Source of the DNA: Verrucomicrobiales bacterium
GTDB lineage: Bacteria > Verrucomicrobiota > Verrucomicrobiia > Verrucomicrobiales > Akkermansiaceae
Reading direction: 5' to 3'
DNA length: 23,344 nucleotides
NCBI GenBank assembly: GCA_002729295.1
Contig: PBTU01000022.1
Span: forward strand, 9,067-32,410
The position numbers were made by a program, and so were the translations under genes. Within the stretch, counting starts at the first letter, position 1. Every line of letters begins with the position of its first letter. Positions 15,019-23,100 of this stretch are shown here, piece after piece. Below the pieces are notes generated by a model. The model saw nothing but the letters and a program-made list of their open reading frames with translations, had not been told where the DNA came from and searched no databases.

Positions 15019-15189
15019 ATGGCGAAAACAATTTGTGACTGGTCCCGCAAGGATTTGGAAAAAAAGGTCGATAAGCTCTATGCTTTGACCAGTAAGCCTT
15101 CTTTTTATTGTCGAAAGTGTGGCTGTGTCGCAAATACAAAACAAGTCCTCTGCAAAGCAAAGGACTTGCCGGTTCCCGAGGACGATTAA
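15019..15189 (+). CDS. Small cysteine-rich protein, possible metal-binding
   Basis: A 56-residue protein beginning MAKTICDWSRKDLEKKVDK, then CRKCGCVANTKQVLC in the middle, and ending LPVPEDD. Five cysteines are present (residues 6, 31, 34, 36 and 45). The CxxC pair plus the later Cys resembles a small zinc ribbon or another metal site. The N-terminal half looks helical and charged. There is no signal peptide, so it should be cytoplasmic. The gene is too short for many gene callers, but the amino-acid composition is clearly protein-like. The same frame remains open for about 68 codons after the TAA, which may mean that a longer ancestor was truncated. I do not recognise a named family. Confidence 0.7.
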   Translation: MAKTICDWSRKDLEKKVDKLYALTSKPSFYCRKCGCVANTKQVLCKAKDLPVPEDD

Positions 15190-15329
15190 CTGGCGGCTAC
15201 TTCAGATAGCTGTGAAGGAACCAAAGCGCCTTTTGACCCTCCCAATGAGGAGATTCTCAGTTTCTACATTACCGTCGGAGGACGCGATTTTCCGCCCTTT
15301 CACAAAGGCCTCGATCACAACTTGGTGAA

Positions 15330-17423
15330 CTACCACGTGAGCTTGGCCGAGAGAGTGGAATTGAGACCGGATTCATTGAGGCCGGATCCATGAACACGAT
15401 AGTCTTCGTTGGTCAGATTTTCGAGGGCGAGATTGAACTGGAGTTTGTTGGTGGCCTGCCAGCCGGCGTAGAGGGAGGCAGTGAGGTAGGCTGGCGTAGC
15501 GCCTGATGGGATACGTTGGAGATCACCTTTGTCGCTCGCTGAGAGACGATCGGCCTCAGCAGCCCCAGTGAGGCGGGCTTCGGCCCACCAATCTCGGGAG
15601 GGCGCGTCGTAGCGAAGTGCGATCGATCCACGGAAAGGAGAAAGACGGGAGACCGGCTCAGTGATTTCCGGACCTCCGATGTATGAGGGACGGTCAGAAT
15701 CGCCATACTGGTATGTCAGGAATCCAGAGAGTGTCCAATCTGGCGAGAAATTCCATGCCGCTTCGGCCTCGACGCCGGTGATCCATGCTTCACTGCCATT
15801 TATTGTGACCGTGTCGCTGACTGCTAAGCTCTGAGGAATTCGAGTGATGACATCGTCGACCTTTGTATAGAATGTGGCGACTTCCAAGATGAGATTCTCC
15901 TGCTCGTGACGACCGCCCAGTTCAAAGGTCAGAGTGGTCTCGGGATCGAGATCAAGGTTGCCCAAATTCTGGGCCCCTGAACGAGTGGTCAAATTTCCGG
16001 AGAGGTCGTTTACATTGGGAGCGCGGAAGCCCTGGGATGCTCCTCCGAAAATGGACCAGCAATCATTGAGGTGATAGATGCTTCGGAGGCCTCCAACGAG
16101 CGAGTCCCAGGATTCATCGGCTGAGATGTCGTTGGTGCCATCCCAGATTCTCCCCAGATCAGCCTCAGCATAGGTGTATCGGAGGCCTGCGGTAGCTTTG
16201 AAGCGATCGTTGAAATAGTGACGGGCTTGGGTAAATAATCCGAGAGACTGATAGGTGGCGTCATCAGCGAGAGGACGTCGGCGAGGTTCGAAGACGCCGT
16301 TTCGCGATCCGCGGGAATCAATCCGATCTTCATAATAATCAGCTCCGTAGAGCAGACGGGTCTTTTCACTGAGATTGGAGTGGGCTTCGAGGGCGAGGCC
16401 GTAGGTCTGGGTTTCGATTTCACCGAAACGAGTCTGAGCGCGATCCGGGTTGCGATCTTGAAATTCCGTATCCTGTGAATCCTGGTAGGAAAGGGTGGCG
16501 CGATAGCGTTGGATCGCTCCGCCGGTGGGCTCTCCATCGAGGCGAAGGTAGCTTAGCGAACGTTCCTGATCGTAGACGCGGCTTGTGAATCTTCCTGGTG
16601 CGAGCCCTTCCCAGCCGCCGGGATTCTTAAGGGTAGAGTGCCACCGATTCACCTCGTCTTGGTCGAGATACTGATGAGCAAGGGTTAGCTGATGGTTTTC
16701 GTTGATGGAGAATTCGAATTTGAGATCGTGATTTTTTTCTGGATAGCCGGTTCCCTCCATGGTGCCGTAATAGTCTGAACGAACGTCACCAAATTCCTTG
16801 AGTGTTGCTCCAAGAGTCAGTCCCCATTTTCCGCCCTCACCGAAGGATTGCTCGAGGCGTCCGACATGGGATTCCGAGTTGGTGCTGAAGCGATAAAATG
16901 CCGAACCATGTTGGAAGAATCCGGGATCGTAGTCGAGGTAGTCACTGGAGACCGTCATGGCGTTAAGGGTTCCGCCGAGTGCATCCGACCCATAGAGGAC
17001 TGATCCTTGTGACTTCACGAGTTCAAATCGCTCAAGTCCCAAGCCATCAATGGTATTGGCATACTGAACAGGGCCAGAGCGAAAAGTGGAATTGTTCATG
17101 CGAATTCCATCCACGAGATAGAGGTTTTGTCGCCCGGTAAATCCGCGAATAAACGGGGAACCATGCCCGTGTGTTGTTTTTTGAACCGAAACTCCCGGAG
17201 TCAGGGCCAGAGCCTCGGGGAGGCTCCGGAAGTTATTTTCGATCATGTCATCATTAGTCACGGTCTCAACTGACTGGGTGCTATCAGCGGCATTCTCAGG
17301 CTCGCGGGAGGCAGTGACGACCACAGGAGCGAGGGTTACGATTTCTTGTCCGGCGGCCAGCGAAGTGAAAGAGAAGAAGGCGAGTCCAAAGGGCGTGGAC
17401 AAAGATCCTAGGGGGATTTTCAT
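15330..17423 (-). CDS. TonB-dependent outer-membrane receptor
   Basis: An outer-membrane beta-barrel that imports a scarce ligand using energy passed from TonB. From the ATG at 17423 it has 697 residues: signal peptide to about residue 25 (MKIPLGSLSTPFGLAFFSFT then SLAAGQ), a TonB-box-like APVVVTASR (32-40), and a plug domain (about 45-160) with LPEALALTPGVSVQ, FIRGFTGRQNLYLVDGIRM and GSVLYGSDALGGTLN. The barrel ends in LTNEDYRVHGSG and a terminal aromatic LSAKLTW, as outer-membrane barrels do. The frame is open upstream to 17543, but the signal peptide fixes the start. The ligand could be an iron chelate, heme, cobalamin or another small molecule; plug sequence alone does not decide. No TonB/ExbBD or permease genes are adjacent. 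An AraC-type gene lies nearby. Confidence 0.93.
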   Translation of the reverse strand: MKIPLGSLSTPFGLAFFSFTSLAAGQEIVTLAPVVVTASREPENAADSTQSVETVTNDDMIENNFRSLPEALALTPGVSVQKTTHGHGSPFIRGFTGRQNLYLVDGIRMNNSTFRSGPVQYANTIDGLGLERFELVKSQGSVLYGSDALGGTLNAMTVSSDYLDYDPGFFQHGSAFYRFSTNSESHVGRLEQSFGEGGKWGLTLGATLKEFGDVRSDYYGTMEGTGYPEKNHDLKFEFSINENHQLTLAHQYLDQDEVNRWHSTLKNPGGWEGLAPGRFTSRVYDQERSLSYLRLDGEPTGGAIQRYRATLSYQDSQDTEFQDRNPDRAQTRFGEIETQTYGLALEAHSNLSEKTRLLYGADYYEDRIDSRGSRNGVFEPRRRPLADDATYQSLGLFTQARHYFNDRFKATAGLRYTYAEADLGRIWDGTNDISADESWDSLVGGLRSIYHLNDCWSIFGGASQGFRAPNVNDLSGNLTTRSGAQNLGNLDLDPETTLTFELGGRHEQENLILEVATFYTKVDDVITRIPQSLAVSDTVTINGSEAWITGVEAEAAWNFSPDWTLSGFLTYQYGDSDRPSYIGGPEITEPVSRLSPFRGSIALRYDAPSRDWWAEARLTGAAEADRLSASDKGDLQRIPSGATPAYLTASLYAGWQATNKLQFNLALENLTNEDYRVHGSGLNESGLNSTLSAKLTW

Positions 17424-17425
17424 GC

Positions 17426-17444
17426 GCGTTTCATAAATGAACGC
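17426..17444. repeat. Imperfect hairpin just upstream of the TonB receptor start
   Basis: GCGTTTCA and TGAACGC pair with one bulged base around a TAAA loop, ending two bases before the ATG at 17423. On the mRNA it would cover the ribosome-landing region, and no Shine-Dalgarno motif is visible. It could modulate translation or be incidental. Confidence 0.35.
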
Positions 17445-17460
17445 AAGCAAACCGCAAGTG

Positions 17461-17488
17461 ATAATAAAGCAGTTTCCGCAGTGGGAAA
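17461..17488 (-). promoter_or_regulatory. Candidate promoter and inverted repeat for the TonB receptor gene
   Basis: TATTAT at 17466-17461 on the minus strand is a good -10 candidate, 38 bases before the ATG. No strong -35 is present. Immediately upstream is the inverted repeat TTTCC-GCAGTG-GGAAA (17473-17488), which would lie between the -10 and -35 positions, where a repressor or activator could act. Confidence 0.35.
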
Positions 17489-17517
17489 TCTTCTTTGTTG
17501 ACTGGGGCCGACGAGAT

Positions 17518-17982
17518 CTACTTGAGAGCTTTTGGTGGTCCAAAGATTTCGGCGAGAAGGAGAGCCTCTCTCGCTGCGGTTGGGCTTGAAAGATGGGCCT
17601 TCAGGCGGGTCTTGGTTGACAAGGAATTGATTTTTCGCCGCGGTCCATTGGGCCTTGAGTTGAACCGATCCAGAGCTGCTTCCTCCGCAGAGCTCAAAGT
17701 TGCCAACTCCACTTTCCGGGGCTCGGGAGCGGGTGCGGGGACTTGAGCTGGAGTCGGGGTAGGAAGAGGTGGTGGAGCGGCTGCGGGAATTTGCAGTTGC
17801 TGTCTCTGCGCCGCCAACTCGGCCTCATAGGCCTCATAGAGTTCCTCATAGCCTTCCTCTTCCTCCGCTTGGGGAGGTTGATTTTGCTGATTCCTTTTTT
17901 CGATGAGAGCTTTGAGCCCGGCAATAATCATTGCCACGAAGACAATGATTACATTGGGGTTGATGTCGATCTCAGCGAGCAT
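17518..17982 (-). CDS. Unknown single-span membrane protein coupled to floA
   Basis: A 154-residue protein with a hydrophobic segment near the N-terminus (NVIIVFVAMIIAGLKALIEK, about 9-28), then a glutamate-rich stretch (about 39-55), a proline- and alanine-rich linker (about 67-88) and a basic C-terminal part. The predicted form is a short periplasmic N-terminus, one membrane anchor and a flexible cytoplasmic tail. Its ATG overlaps the floA stop by one base (TGATG), so it is translated together with FloA. In many bacteria floA is paired with an NfeD gene; no NfeD is seen here, and this protein holds the partner position. I do not recognise the family. A role in flotillin assemblies is an inference from coupling only. 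Confidence 0.75.
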   Translation of the reverse strand: MLAEIDINPNVIIVFVAMIIAGLKALIEKRNQQNQPPQAEEEEGYEELYEAYEAELAAQRQQLQIPAAAPPPLPTPTPAQVPAPAPEPRKVELATLSSAEEAALDRFNSRPNGPRRKINSLSTKTRLKAHLSSPTAAREALLLAEIFGPPKALK

Positions 17983-19013
17983 CAGGATTGGGTCTCATTA
18001 GGTTCATCGCCGATGGAGTCACGCATTTTGGTGTCAGCGACGACATTTTGATACTTGGCGTAGTCCATGACGCCGAGTTGTCCATTGCGGAAAGCTTCGG
18101 CGATTGCCATGGGAACAGTGGCTTCGGCTTCGACAACCTTCGCCTGCATCTCCTGGGTGCGGGCGGACATTTCCTGCTCGGACGCCACCGCAGCGGCGCG
18201 ACGCATTTCGGCCTTCGCTTGGGCAACTCGCTTGTCGGCTTCCGCTTGCTCGGTTTGGAGTCGGGCTCCAACGTTGTCCGCGACATCGACGTCGGCGATA
18301 TCGATGGAGAGAATTTCAAAAGCGGTGGCGGCATCGACTCCTTTGCCGAGAACGAGGTGGGAAATGGAATCGGGATTCTCAAGAACGGTCTTGTAAGAAG
18401 CCGCTGAACCTACTGATGTCACGATCCCTTCGCCAACACGGGCGATGATCGTTTCTTCGGTAGCTCCACCAACAAAGCGGTCGAGATTAGTGCGAACAGT
18501 GACCCGGGCCCGGACATTGACACCGATACCGTCTTTTGCCACCGCGGTAATCTTGGTGATTCCGGCTGATGGATTCGGGCAGTCGATGACCTTGGGGTTA
18601 ATTGAGGTGCGAACGGCTTCGAGGACGGTCTTGCCTGTATCTTTGGTGGCAAGGTCGATGGCGCAGGCGCGGTCGAAAGTGAGATTGATGCCCGCTTTTT
18701 CGGCCGCCACGAGTGCAAGAACGACATTGATGATGTCACCACCGGCAAGGTAGTGGGCTTCAAGTTGGTCGGTGGTATAGTCCAGACCCGCTTTTGCCGC
18801 GGTGATCCGGCTGTTTACAATTGTAGCGGGATGAACTTTCCGGAATCTCATGAAAACCAGGTTAAGGAAGCTCACCGGAGTCCCAGCGGCTTTGGCTTGG
18901 ATCCACAGACCAAGGAAATTGACGAAGATCAGGCCGATCACCAAGAGAACGATGACTCCAAAGACGGCGAGGATCACAGGAAGGAGGCTCGCGAGGACAG
19001 GAATGGTATTCAT
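17982..19013 (-). CDS. floA: Flotillin-like protein FloA
   Basis: A 343-residue membrane-associated SPFH/flotillin-type scaffold (formerly UPF0365), linked to membrane fluidity and functional microdomains. The N-terminal hydrophobic hairpin spans about residues 7-40 (IPVLASLLPVILAVFGVIVL then VIGLIFVNFLGLW). The conserved core follows, with AHYLAGGDIINVVLALVAAE, ARVTVRTNLDRFVGGATEET and GEGIVTSVGS. The final part is the alanine- and glutamate-rich coiled coil (about 255-305) and the tail LGVMDYAKYQNVVADTKMR. The length is close to the usual 330. A promoter (19022-19049) lies just before the ATG, giving little or no leader. It is first in its operon and is coupled to the unknown membrane protein at 17518-17982. 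Confidence 0.95.
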   Translation of the reverse strand: MNTIPVLASLLPVILAVFGVIVLLVIGLIFVNFLGLWIQAKAAGTPVSFLNLVFMRFRKVHPATIVNSRITAAKAGLDYTTDQLEAHYLAGGDIINVVLALVAAEKAGINLTFDRACAIDLATKDTGKTVLEAVRTSINPKVIDCPNPSAGITKITAVAKDGIGVNVRARVTVRTNLDRFVGGATEETIIARVGEGIVTSVGSAASYKTVLENPDSISHLVLGKGVDAATAFEILSIDIADVDVADNVGARLQTEQAEADKRVAQAKAEMRRAAAVASEQEMSARTQEMQAKVVEAEATVPMAIAEAFRNGQLGVMDYAKYQNVVADTKMRDSIGDEPNETQS

Positions 19014-19021
19014 GATGTGTT

Positions 19022-19049
19022 AGACTACCTAAAGGAGACAGCGATGCAA
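19022..19049 (-). promoter_or_regulatory. Probable floA promoter
   Basis: TTGCAT (19049-19044) and TAGTCT (19027-19022) are separated by 16 bases on the minus strand. Transcription would begin about 19016-19014, at the edge of the ATG at 19013. The floA mRNA would thus be leaderless or nearly so. Confidence 0.55.
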
Positions 19050-19050
19050 A

Positions 19051-19080
19051 TTGAAGTTTGAATTTCCTGAAGATTAAAAT
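19051..19080 (+). promoter_or_regulatory. Probable lpxI promoter
   Basis: TTGAAG (19051-19056) and TAAAAT (19075-19080) are separated by 18 bases. Transcription would begin near 19087, only about six bases before the GTG start of lpxI. It stands back to back with the floA promoter in a 79-base gap. Confidence 0.5.
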
Positions 19081-19092
19081 GATGCTCGTGAG

Positions 19093-19905
19093 GTGAGCAA
19101 TTCGGAGCGCGTCATTGGAATCATCGCGGGGAACGGGATTTACCCCGAAACCTTTGTGAATGCGGCCCGGGAGCGTGGGGTTAAACTGGTGATGGCTGCT
19201 TTCAAAGGCGAGACGAGGGAGGGGCTGAGCGAGCAGGTGGGTACCTTTAAGTTGTTTCGCGTGGGGCAGTTGGGAGGATTGATCAAGTTTTTTAAAAAGC
19301 ATAGGGCCACCGAAGTGATCATGGTTGGCCAGATCGCTCCCAAAAATCTTTTCTCTCTCTGGCCGGATATACGGATGGCGAAAATGCTTTATTCGGTGAA
19401 AGAGCGGAATGCCGAGTCTCTCTTCGGAGCGATTGCAGGGGAGTTGGAGAAGGACGGTATCACTCTGCTGCCTGCGACGACCTTTCTGGAAGATCAGATG
19501 TCCACGGAAGGCCTCCTATTCGGCTCCGCGATTTCCGAACGGGATTGGGAGGATGTTCATTTCGGGTATAAGATCGTAAAGGCAACGAGCGCCCACGATA
19601 TTGGACAAAGCATCGTGGTCCGGCGCGGCACCGTTCTTGCAGTTGAAGCCTTCGAAGGAACTGATGAATGTATCAAGCGAGGCGGAAAACTTGGAAACGG
19701 AAAAGAAGTGACCTTGGTGAAAGTTTCCAAACCAAATCAAGATATGCGCTTCGACGTCCCCGTCATTGGTCCGAAGACAATCGATAGCTGCCGCGAAGCG
19801 GGGGTTTCTTGCATTGCCGTCGAGGCGGGGAAGACTCTCTTCCTTGGTCGTGACGAGGTGGCAAAAAAGTGCAATGAAGCCAAGATCTCGGTGGTTGGGA
19901 TCTAG
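19093..19905 (+). CDS. lpxI: UDP-2,3-diacylglucosamine pyrophosphatase LpxI
   Basis: Hydrolyses UDP-2,3-diacylglucosamine to lipid X and UMP, the fourth step of lipid A synthesis in bacteria that lack LpxH. The 270-residue protein has the two-part LpxI (DUF1009) layout: IGIIAGNGIYPETFVNAARE at the start, VGQLGGLIKFFKKH and the middle LPATTFLEDQM, then the C-terminal domain with VLAVEAFEGTDECIKRGG (181-198) and QDMRFDVPVIGPKTI. Asp217 and Asp221 in that last segment are candidates for the catalytic acidic residue. The GTG at 19093 gives the family start; no Shine-Dalgarno motif is visible and a promoter is close by, so initiation may be leaderless. It is divergent from floA and convergent with dnaE2, with 14 bases between the two ends. 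No other lpx genes are present here. Confidence 0.94.
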   Translation: MSNSERVIGIIAGNGIYPETFVNAARERGVKLVMAAFKGETREGLSEQVGTFKLFRVGQLGGLIKFFKKHRATEVIMVGQIAPKNLFSLWPDIRMAKMLYSVKERNAESLFGAIAGELEKDGITLLPATTFLEDQMSTEGLLFGSAISERDWEDVHFGYKIVKATSAHDIGQSIVVRRGTVLAVEAFEGTDECIKRGGKLGNGKEVTLVKVSKPNQDMRFDVPVIGPKTIDSCREAGVSCIAVEAGKTLFLGRDEVAKKCNEAKISVVGI

Positions 19906-19919
19906 GTGTGAGCTCTGGT

Positions 19920-22900
19920 TTAATGGAAATCGTGTGAGCTAGAGGCCATGCCGGGGGCTTTGGCTAAGGGGCTGACCGAAGTGATATAGATGGTAGGTTG
20001 TCGGCCTTCGGTGATTTGCAGACGTCCTTGGCAGAGGAGGAAAGATTCACTGATGATAGTGAGGCGGAAGTGTTTGAAGGTTTTGCGGGGGACGAAAAGG
20101 TTGGCGATTCCGTATTCGTCTTCGAGGGAGATGAAGCAGTGTCCTTTTGCGGTGCCGGGACGTTGGCGGCAGATGACCATGCCGGCGATGCTCAGCGGAG
20201 TGCCGTGCCAGAGACGTTTGAGATCGTCGGAGGTGACTAGTTTGGAATCGCGCTGAGCTTGGCGCCAAAGCCGCATTGGATGAGGGCCGAGGCTGGCTCC
20301 TTGCAGGGTGAAGTCGGTCTCAAGTCGCTCGTCGGGTTGCATCATTTCTAGGACTTTTTCTTTGGAGTTCTCTTTTTTAGCGAAGAGATCGTCGAAGGGG
20401 AGTTGTTCACTCTGCCATAGGGCATCACGGCGGTTTTCGATTTCAGGGAGTTCATTAAGTGCGCCGATGGCGGCGAGGGTGCGGCGTTCTTTTTTGTTGG
20501 GCGCAACGCGATGGAGGAAGTCATTCAAGGAGGTGAAGCGGAATTGGCTGCGTTCCTCGAGAATACGTTCATTGGTGTGACTGCGGATTCCTTTCAGGCG
20601 ATGAAAGCCGAGGCGCAGGGTCGCGTCGTCGATGACGGTCGTTTCGATCATCGATTCATTGAGTGAGACCGGCTTTGTGCGCACGCCGTGTCTTCGGGCG
20701 TCCTGGATGAGAGTATTGACTGAGTAAAATCCCATCGGTTGGTTGTTGATGAGTCCGCAGAAAAATTCAGCGGCGCGATGTTGTTTCAGCCAGCAGGACG
20801 CGTAGGCGATGAGCGCGAAGGAGATGGCGTGGGATTCGGGGAACCCGTAAAGCGAAAAGGCTCCGATGGATTGCACCACACGCTCCTGGGCTTCTTTTGG
20901 AATATTTTTCTTGGCCATGCGGGCTTGGAGTTTTTGGGAAATCTCCATCATGCGTTCGTCGGAACGTTTGAAAGACATCGCCTTACGTAAGTAGTCGGCT
21001 TCCACGCCGGTGAAGTTGGCGATTTCCATGGCCATGCGGAGAACCTGTTCCTGGAAGAGAGGGACGCCGAGAGTACGTTTGAGGATCGGCTCGAAAGAGG
21101 GATGGATATACTCGATCGCTTCCCGTCCGGTGCGTCGATTGAGGTAGGGGTGAACGAGATCGCCTACGATGGGTCCGGGTCGAATGATGGCCACTTGTAT
21201 CGCGAGATCGTAGAATGTCTTGGGTTGCATGATGGGAAGCGTGGCCATCTGGGCTCGGGATTCGACCTGGAAGGTGCCGACGGTATCGGCGCGACATAGG
21301 AGGTCATAAGTAGCGGGATCATCTTTGGGGATCTTAGCGAGATCGACGGGGCGGCCGCGTTGTTCGCAAATGCGGAGGGCGTCTTCCATGGCCGCGAGCA
21401 TGCCCAGCCCGAGGAGGTCGACTTTGACAATGCCGAGGTCTTCGCAGTCGTCCTTGTCCCACTGCAACACGGTGCGCCCGGGCATGGCGGCGGGTTGGAG
21501 CGGGACGATGTGATCGAGCCCGTCGTCACAAAAGACCATGCCGCCGGAATGCTGTCCGAGGTGACGGGGTGAGTGGAGAATGTCGTGATAGAGTTGCAGG
21601 AGTGCGTTGAAGCGGGGATGGTTGGCGGGAACTCCGGAGCGCTCGATGGTGTCGGCAAGATTCATGACCTGGCTGCGTGGGTAGTAGTTGTCCATCGAGA
21701 GTTCTTCGGGCGGCTTCTCTTGCTTGGTGTCCTGAACCTTGGGCGAGGCACAGAGTTCGGTGAAGCGATTGGCGATTGTTTCGGGGAAGCCAAGAACCTT
21801 GGACATTTCCCGGAAGGCGGAGCGCGGTTTGTAGGTGATGACATTGGCCGTCATCGCCGCGCCGCGTGGGGCGTATTTTTGGAAGAGGTATTGGATGACG
21901 AATTCGCGCCGCTCGCCGGAGGGGAAGTCGATATCGATATCGGGCCAGGATTGGCGGTTTTCTGAAAGGAAGCGTTCGAAGAGAAGTCCTCCCGCGACGG
22001 GATCGACGCTGGTGACGCCGAGGGCGTAACAGACGAGCGAGTTGGCGGCTGAACCTCGTCCCTGACAAAGGATTCCGTGGGAGCGGGCGAAACGCACGAG
22101 GTCCCATACGATGAGAAAGTAACCGGAGAAGCCGAGTTGACGGATCGTGCTGAGTTCGTGGCTGACTTGTTGTCGGTGTTGTGGGCTGACTTTTTTGAAG
22201 CGTGTTTTGAGACCAAAGACGACGCGATTTCTGAGGGTTTCGTGTTGAGCTTCGTCGCTGAGGAGTTCGTTGGTTTCGGGATCACGGAAACGGGGAAAGC
22301 GGTAGCCGAGGTTTTCGAGTGAAAAGGCGCAGCGCTCACTCAACTCGTAGGCGTGTCGTGCTGCTTCAGGATAAGCGGAGAAGAGTTGCTGGAGTTCCAC
22401 GGGGGATTTCAGAAAACGTTCTCCATTCATCTCGAGGCGGCGTCCGGCGTCATCGAGCGTGGTCTTTTCACGAAGACAGGTGAAGGCGTCTGTGAGGAGA
22501 CGATTTTTGGGTTTGGCATAAAGAGGCGCGTTGCTTGCAAGCAGGGGGAGCTTGAGATGTTCACCGAGATCACGCATGAGTTGGTTTCGGCGTTCCTCGC
22601 CCCGTCGGTGATGACGAAAGAGGGCGAGTGAGACATTGTGGGGGCCGAAGAGTTCTTTGAGCGCGATGGCAGAAGCGAGGAGTTTTTGTCGGGTCAGTTT
22701 GACAAAGGACTCGGGCGTGAGAACGGCATGAAGCCCCGAAAGCGAATGCTCTTCCCAGTGTAGGGATTCGGGTGCGCAATGACAGCGGGTAAGGAGTTGC
22801 GAGAGGTTTTGGTAGCCTTGTCGGGATTGGCAGAGGACGGGGAGTTGGGAGATCGTGAAGGATTTCCCAGAAAGCGGGAGGCTTTCCAAGGTCGCGCCGA

Positions 22901-23078
22901 CGATGGCGCGGATGCCATGTTTTTGCGCGGTGTGGTGGGCACGGGCGGAGCCGTAGAAGCCCATGTGGTCGACGAGGCCAATGGTTTTGTGCCCAAGTTC
23001 GACGGCGCGAGTAAAGAGATCTTCAGGAAGGCTGGAACCGTGGAGAAAGGAGAAAGAGGATTTTGCGAGGAGCTCCAT
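19920..23078 (-). CDS. dnaE2: Error-prone DNA polymerase DnaE2 (ImuC)
   Basis: A C-family polymerase used in SOS mutagenesis and lesion bypass together with ImuB and an ImuA-type protein. The 1052-residue length suits DnaE2 and is shorter than replicative DnaE. Domains in order are PHP (about 1-70), the palm with PDIDIDFPSGERR (catalytic Asp cluster 380-384) and VKVDLLGLGML (Asp554), fingers with GTFQVESRAQM and LFQEQVLRMAMEIANFTG, SLYGFPESHAISFALIAY, and a C-terminal OB-fold segment (about 960-1040). In the PHP start, the usual HxHS is replaced by LAKS, so two metal ligands are lost, as expected for a polymerase without PHP activity. A LexA-type operator is 22 bases upstream of the ATG. imuB ends 95 bases upstream on the same strand. 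Confidence 0.96.
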   Translation of the reverse strand: MELLAKSSFSFLHGSSLPEDLFTRAVELGHKTIGLVDHMGFYGSARAHHTAQKHGIRAIVGATLESLPLSGKSFTISQLPVLCQSRQGYQNLSQLLTRCHCAPESLHWEEHSLSGLHAVLTPESFVKLTRQKLLASAIALKELFGPHNVSLALFRHHRRGEERRNQLMRDLGEHLKLPLLASNAPLYAKPKNRLLTDAFTCLREKTTLDDAGRRLEMNGERFLKSPVELQQLFSAYPEAARHAYELSERCAFSLENLGYRFPRFRDPETNELLSDEAQHETLRNRVVFGLKTRFKKVSPQHRQQVSHELSTIRQLGFSGYFLIVWDLVRFARSHGILCQGRGSAANSLVCYALGVTSVDPVAGGLLFERFLSENRQSWPDIDIDFPSGERREFVIQYLFQKYAPRGAAMTANVITYKPRSAFREMSKVLGFPETIANRFTELCASPKVQDTKQEKPPEELSMDNYYPRSQVMNLADTIERSGVPANHPRFNALLQLYHDILHSPRHLGQHSGGMVFCDDGLDHIVPLQPAAMPGRTVLQWDKDDCEDLGIVKVDLLGLGMLAAMEDALRICEQRGRPVDLAKIPKDDPATYDLLCRADTVGTFQVESRAQMATLPIMQPKTFYDLAIQVAIIRPGPIVGDLVHPYLNRRTGREAIEYIHPSFEPILKRTLGVPLFQEQVLRMAMEIANFTGVEADYLRKAMSFKRSDERMMEISQKLQARMAKKNIPKEAQERVVQSIGAFSLYGFPESHAISFALIAYASCWLKQHRAAEFFCGLINNQPMGFYSVNTLIQDARRHGVRTKPVSLNESMIETTVIDDATLRLGFHRLKGIRSHTNERILEERSQFRFTSLNDFLHRVAPNKKERRTLAAIGALNELPEIENRRDALWQSEQLPFDDLFAKKENSKEKVLEMMQPDERLETDFTLQGASLGPHPMRLWRQAQRDSKLVTSDDLKRLWHGTPLSIAGMVICRQRPGTAKGHCFISLEDEYGIANLFVPRKTFKHFRLTIISESFLLCQGRLQITEGRQPTIYITSVSPLAKAPGMASSSHDFH

Positions 23079-23100
23079 GGCCCAGCAACCCTAAGTGAGG

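Noticed and set aside
17424..17517. Cobalamin riboswitch before the TonB receptor, suggested by CCCACTG
   Set aside because: The gap is only 94 bases, far too short for a cobalamin aptamer, and the other conserved boxes are absent.
17424..17543. Extended 737-codon form of the TonB receptor starting at 17543
   Set aside because: The extra 40 residues precede a clear signal peptide that starts at the ATG at 17423, so the longer start is not credible.
21573..22107. Overlapping ORFs of 130 to 193 codons within dnaE2
   Set aside because: They overlap the conserved polymerase palm of dnaE2 and read as arginine- or serine-rich shadow translations.
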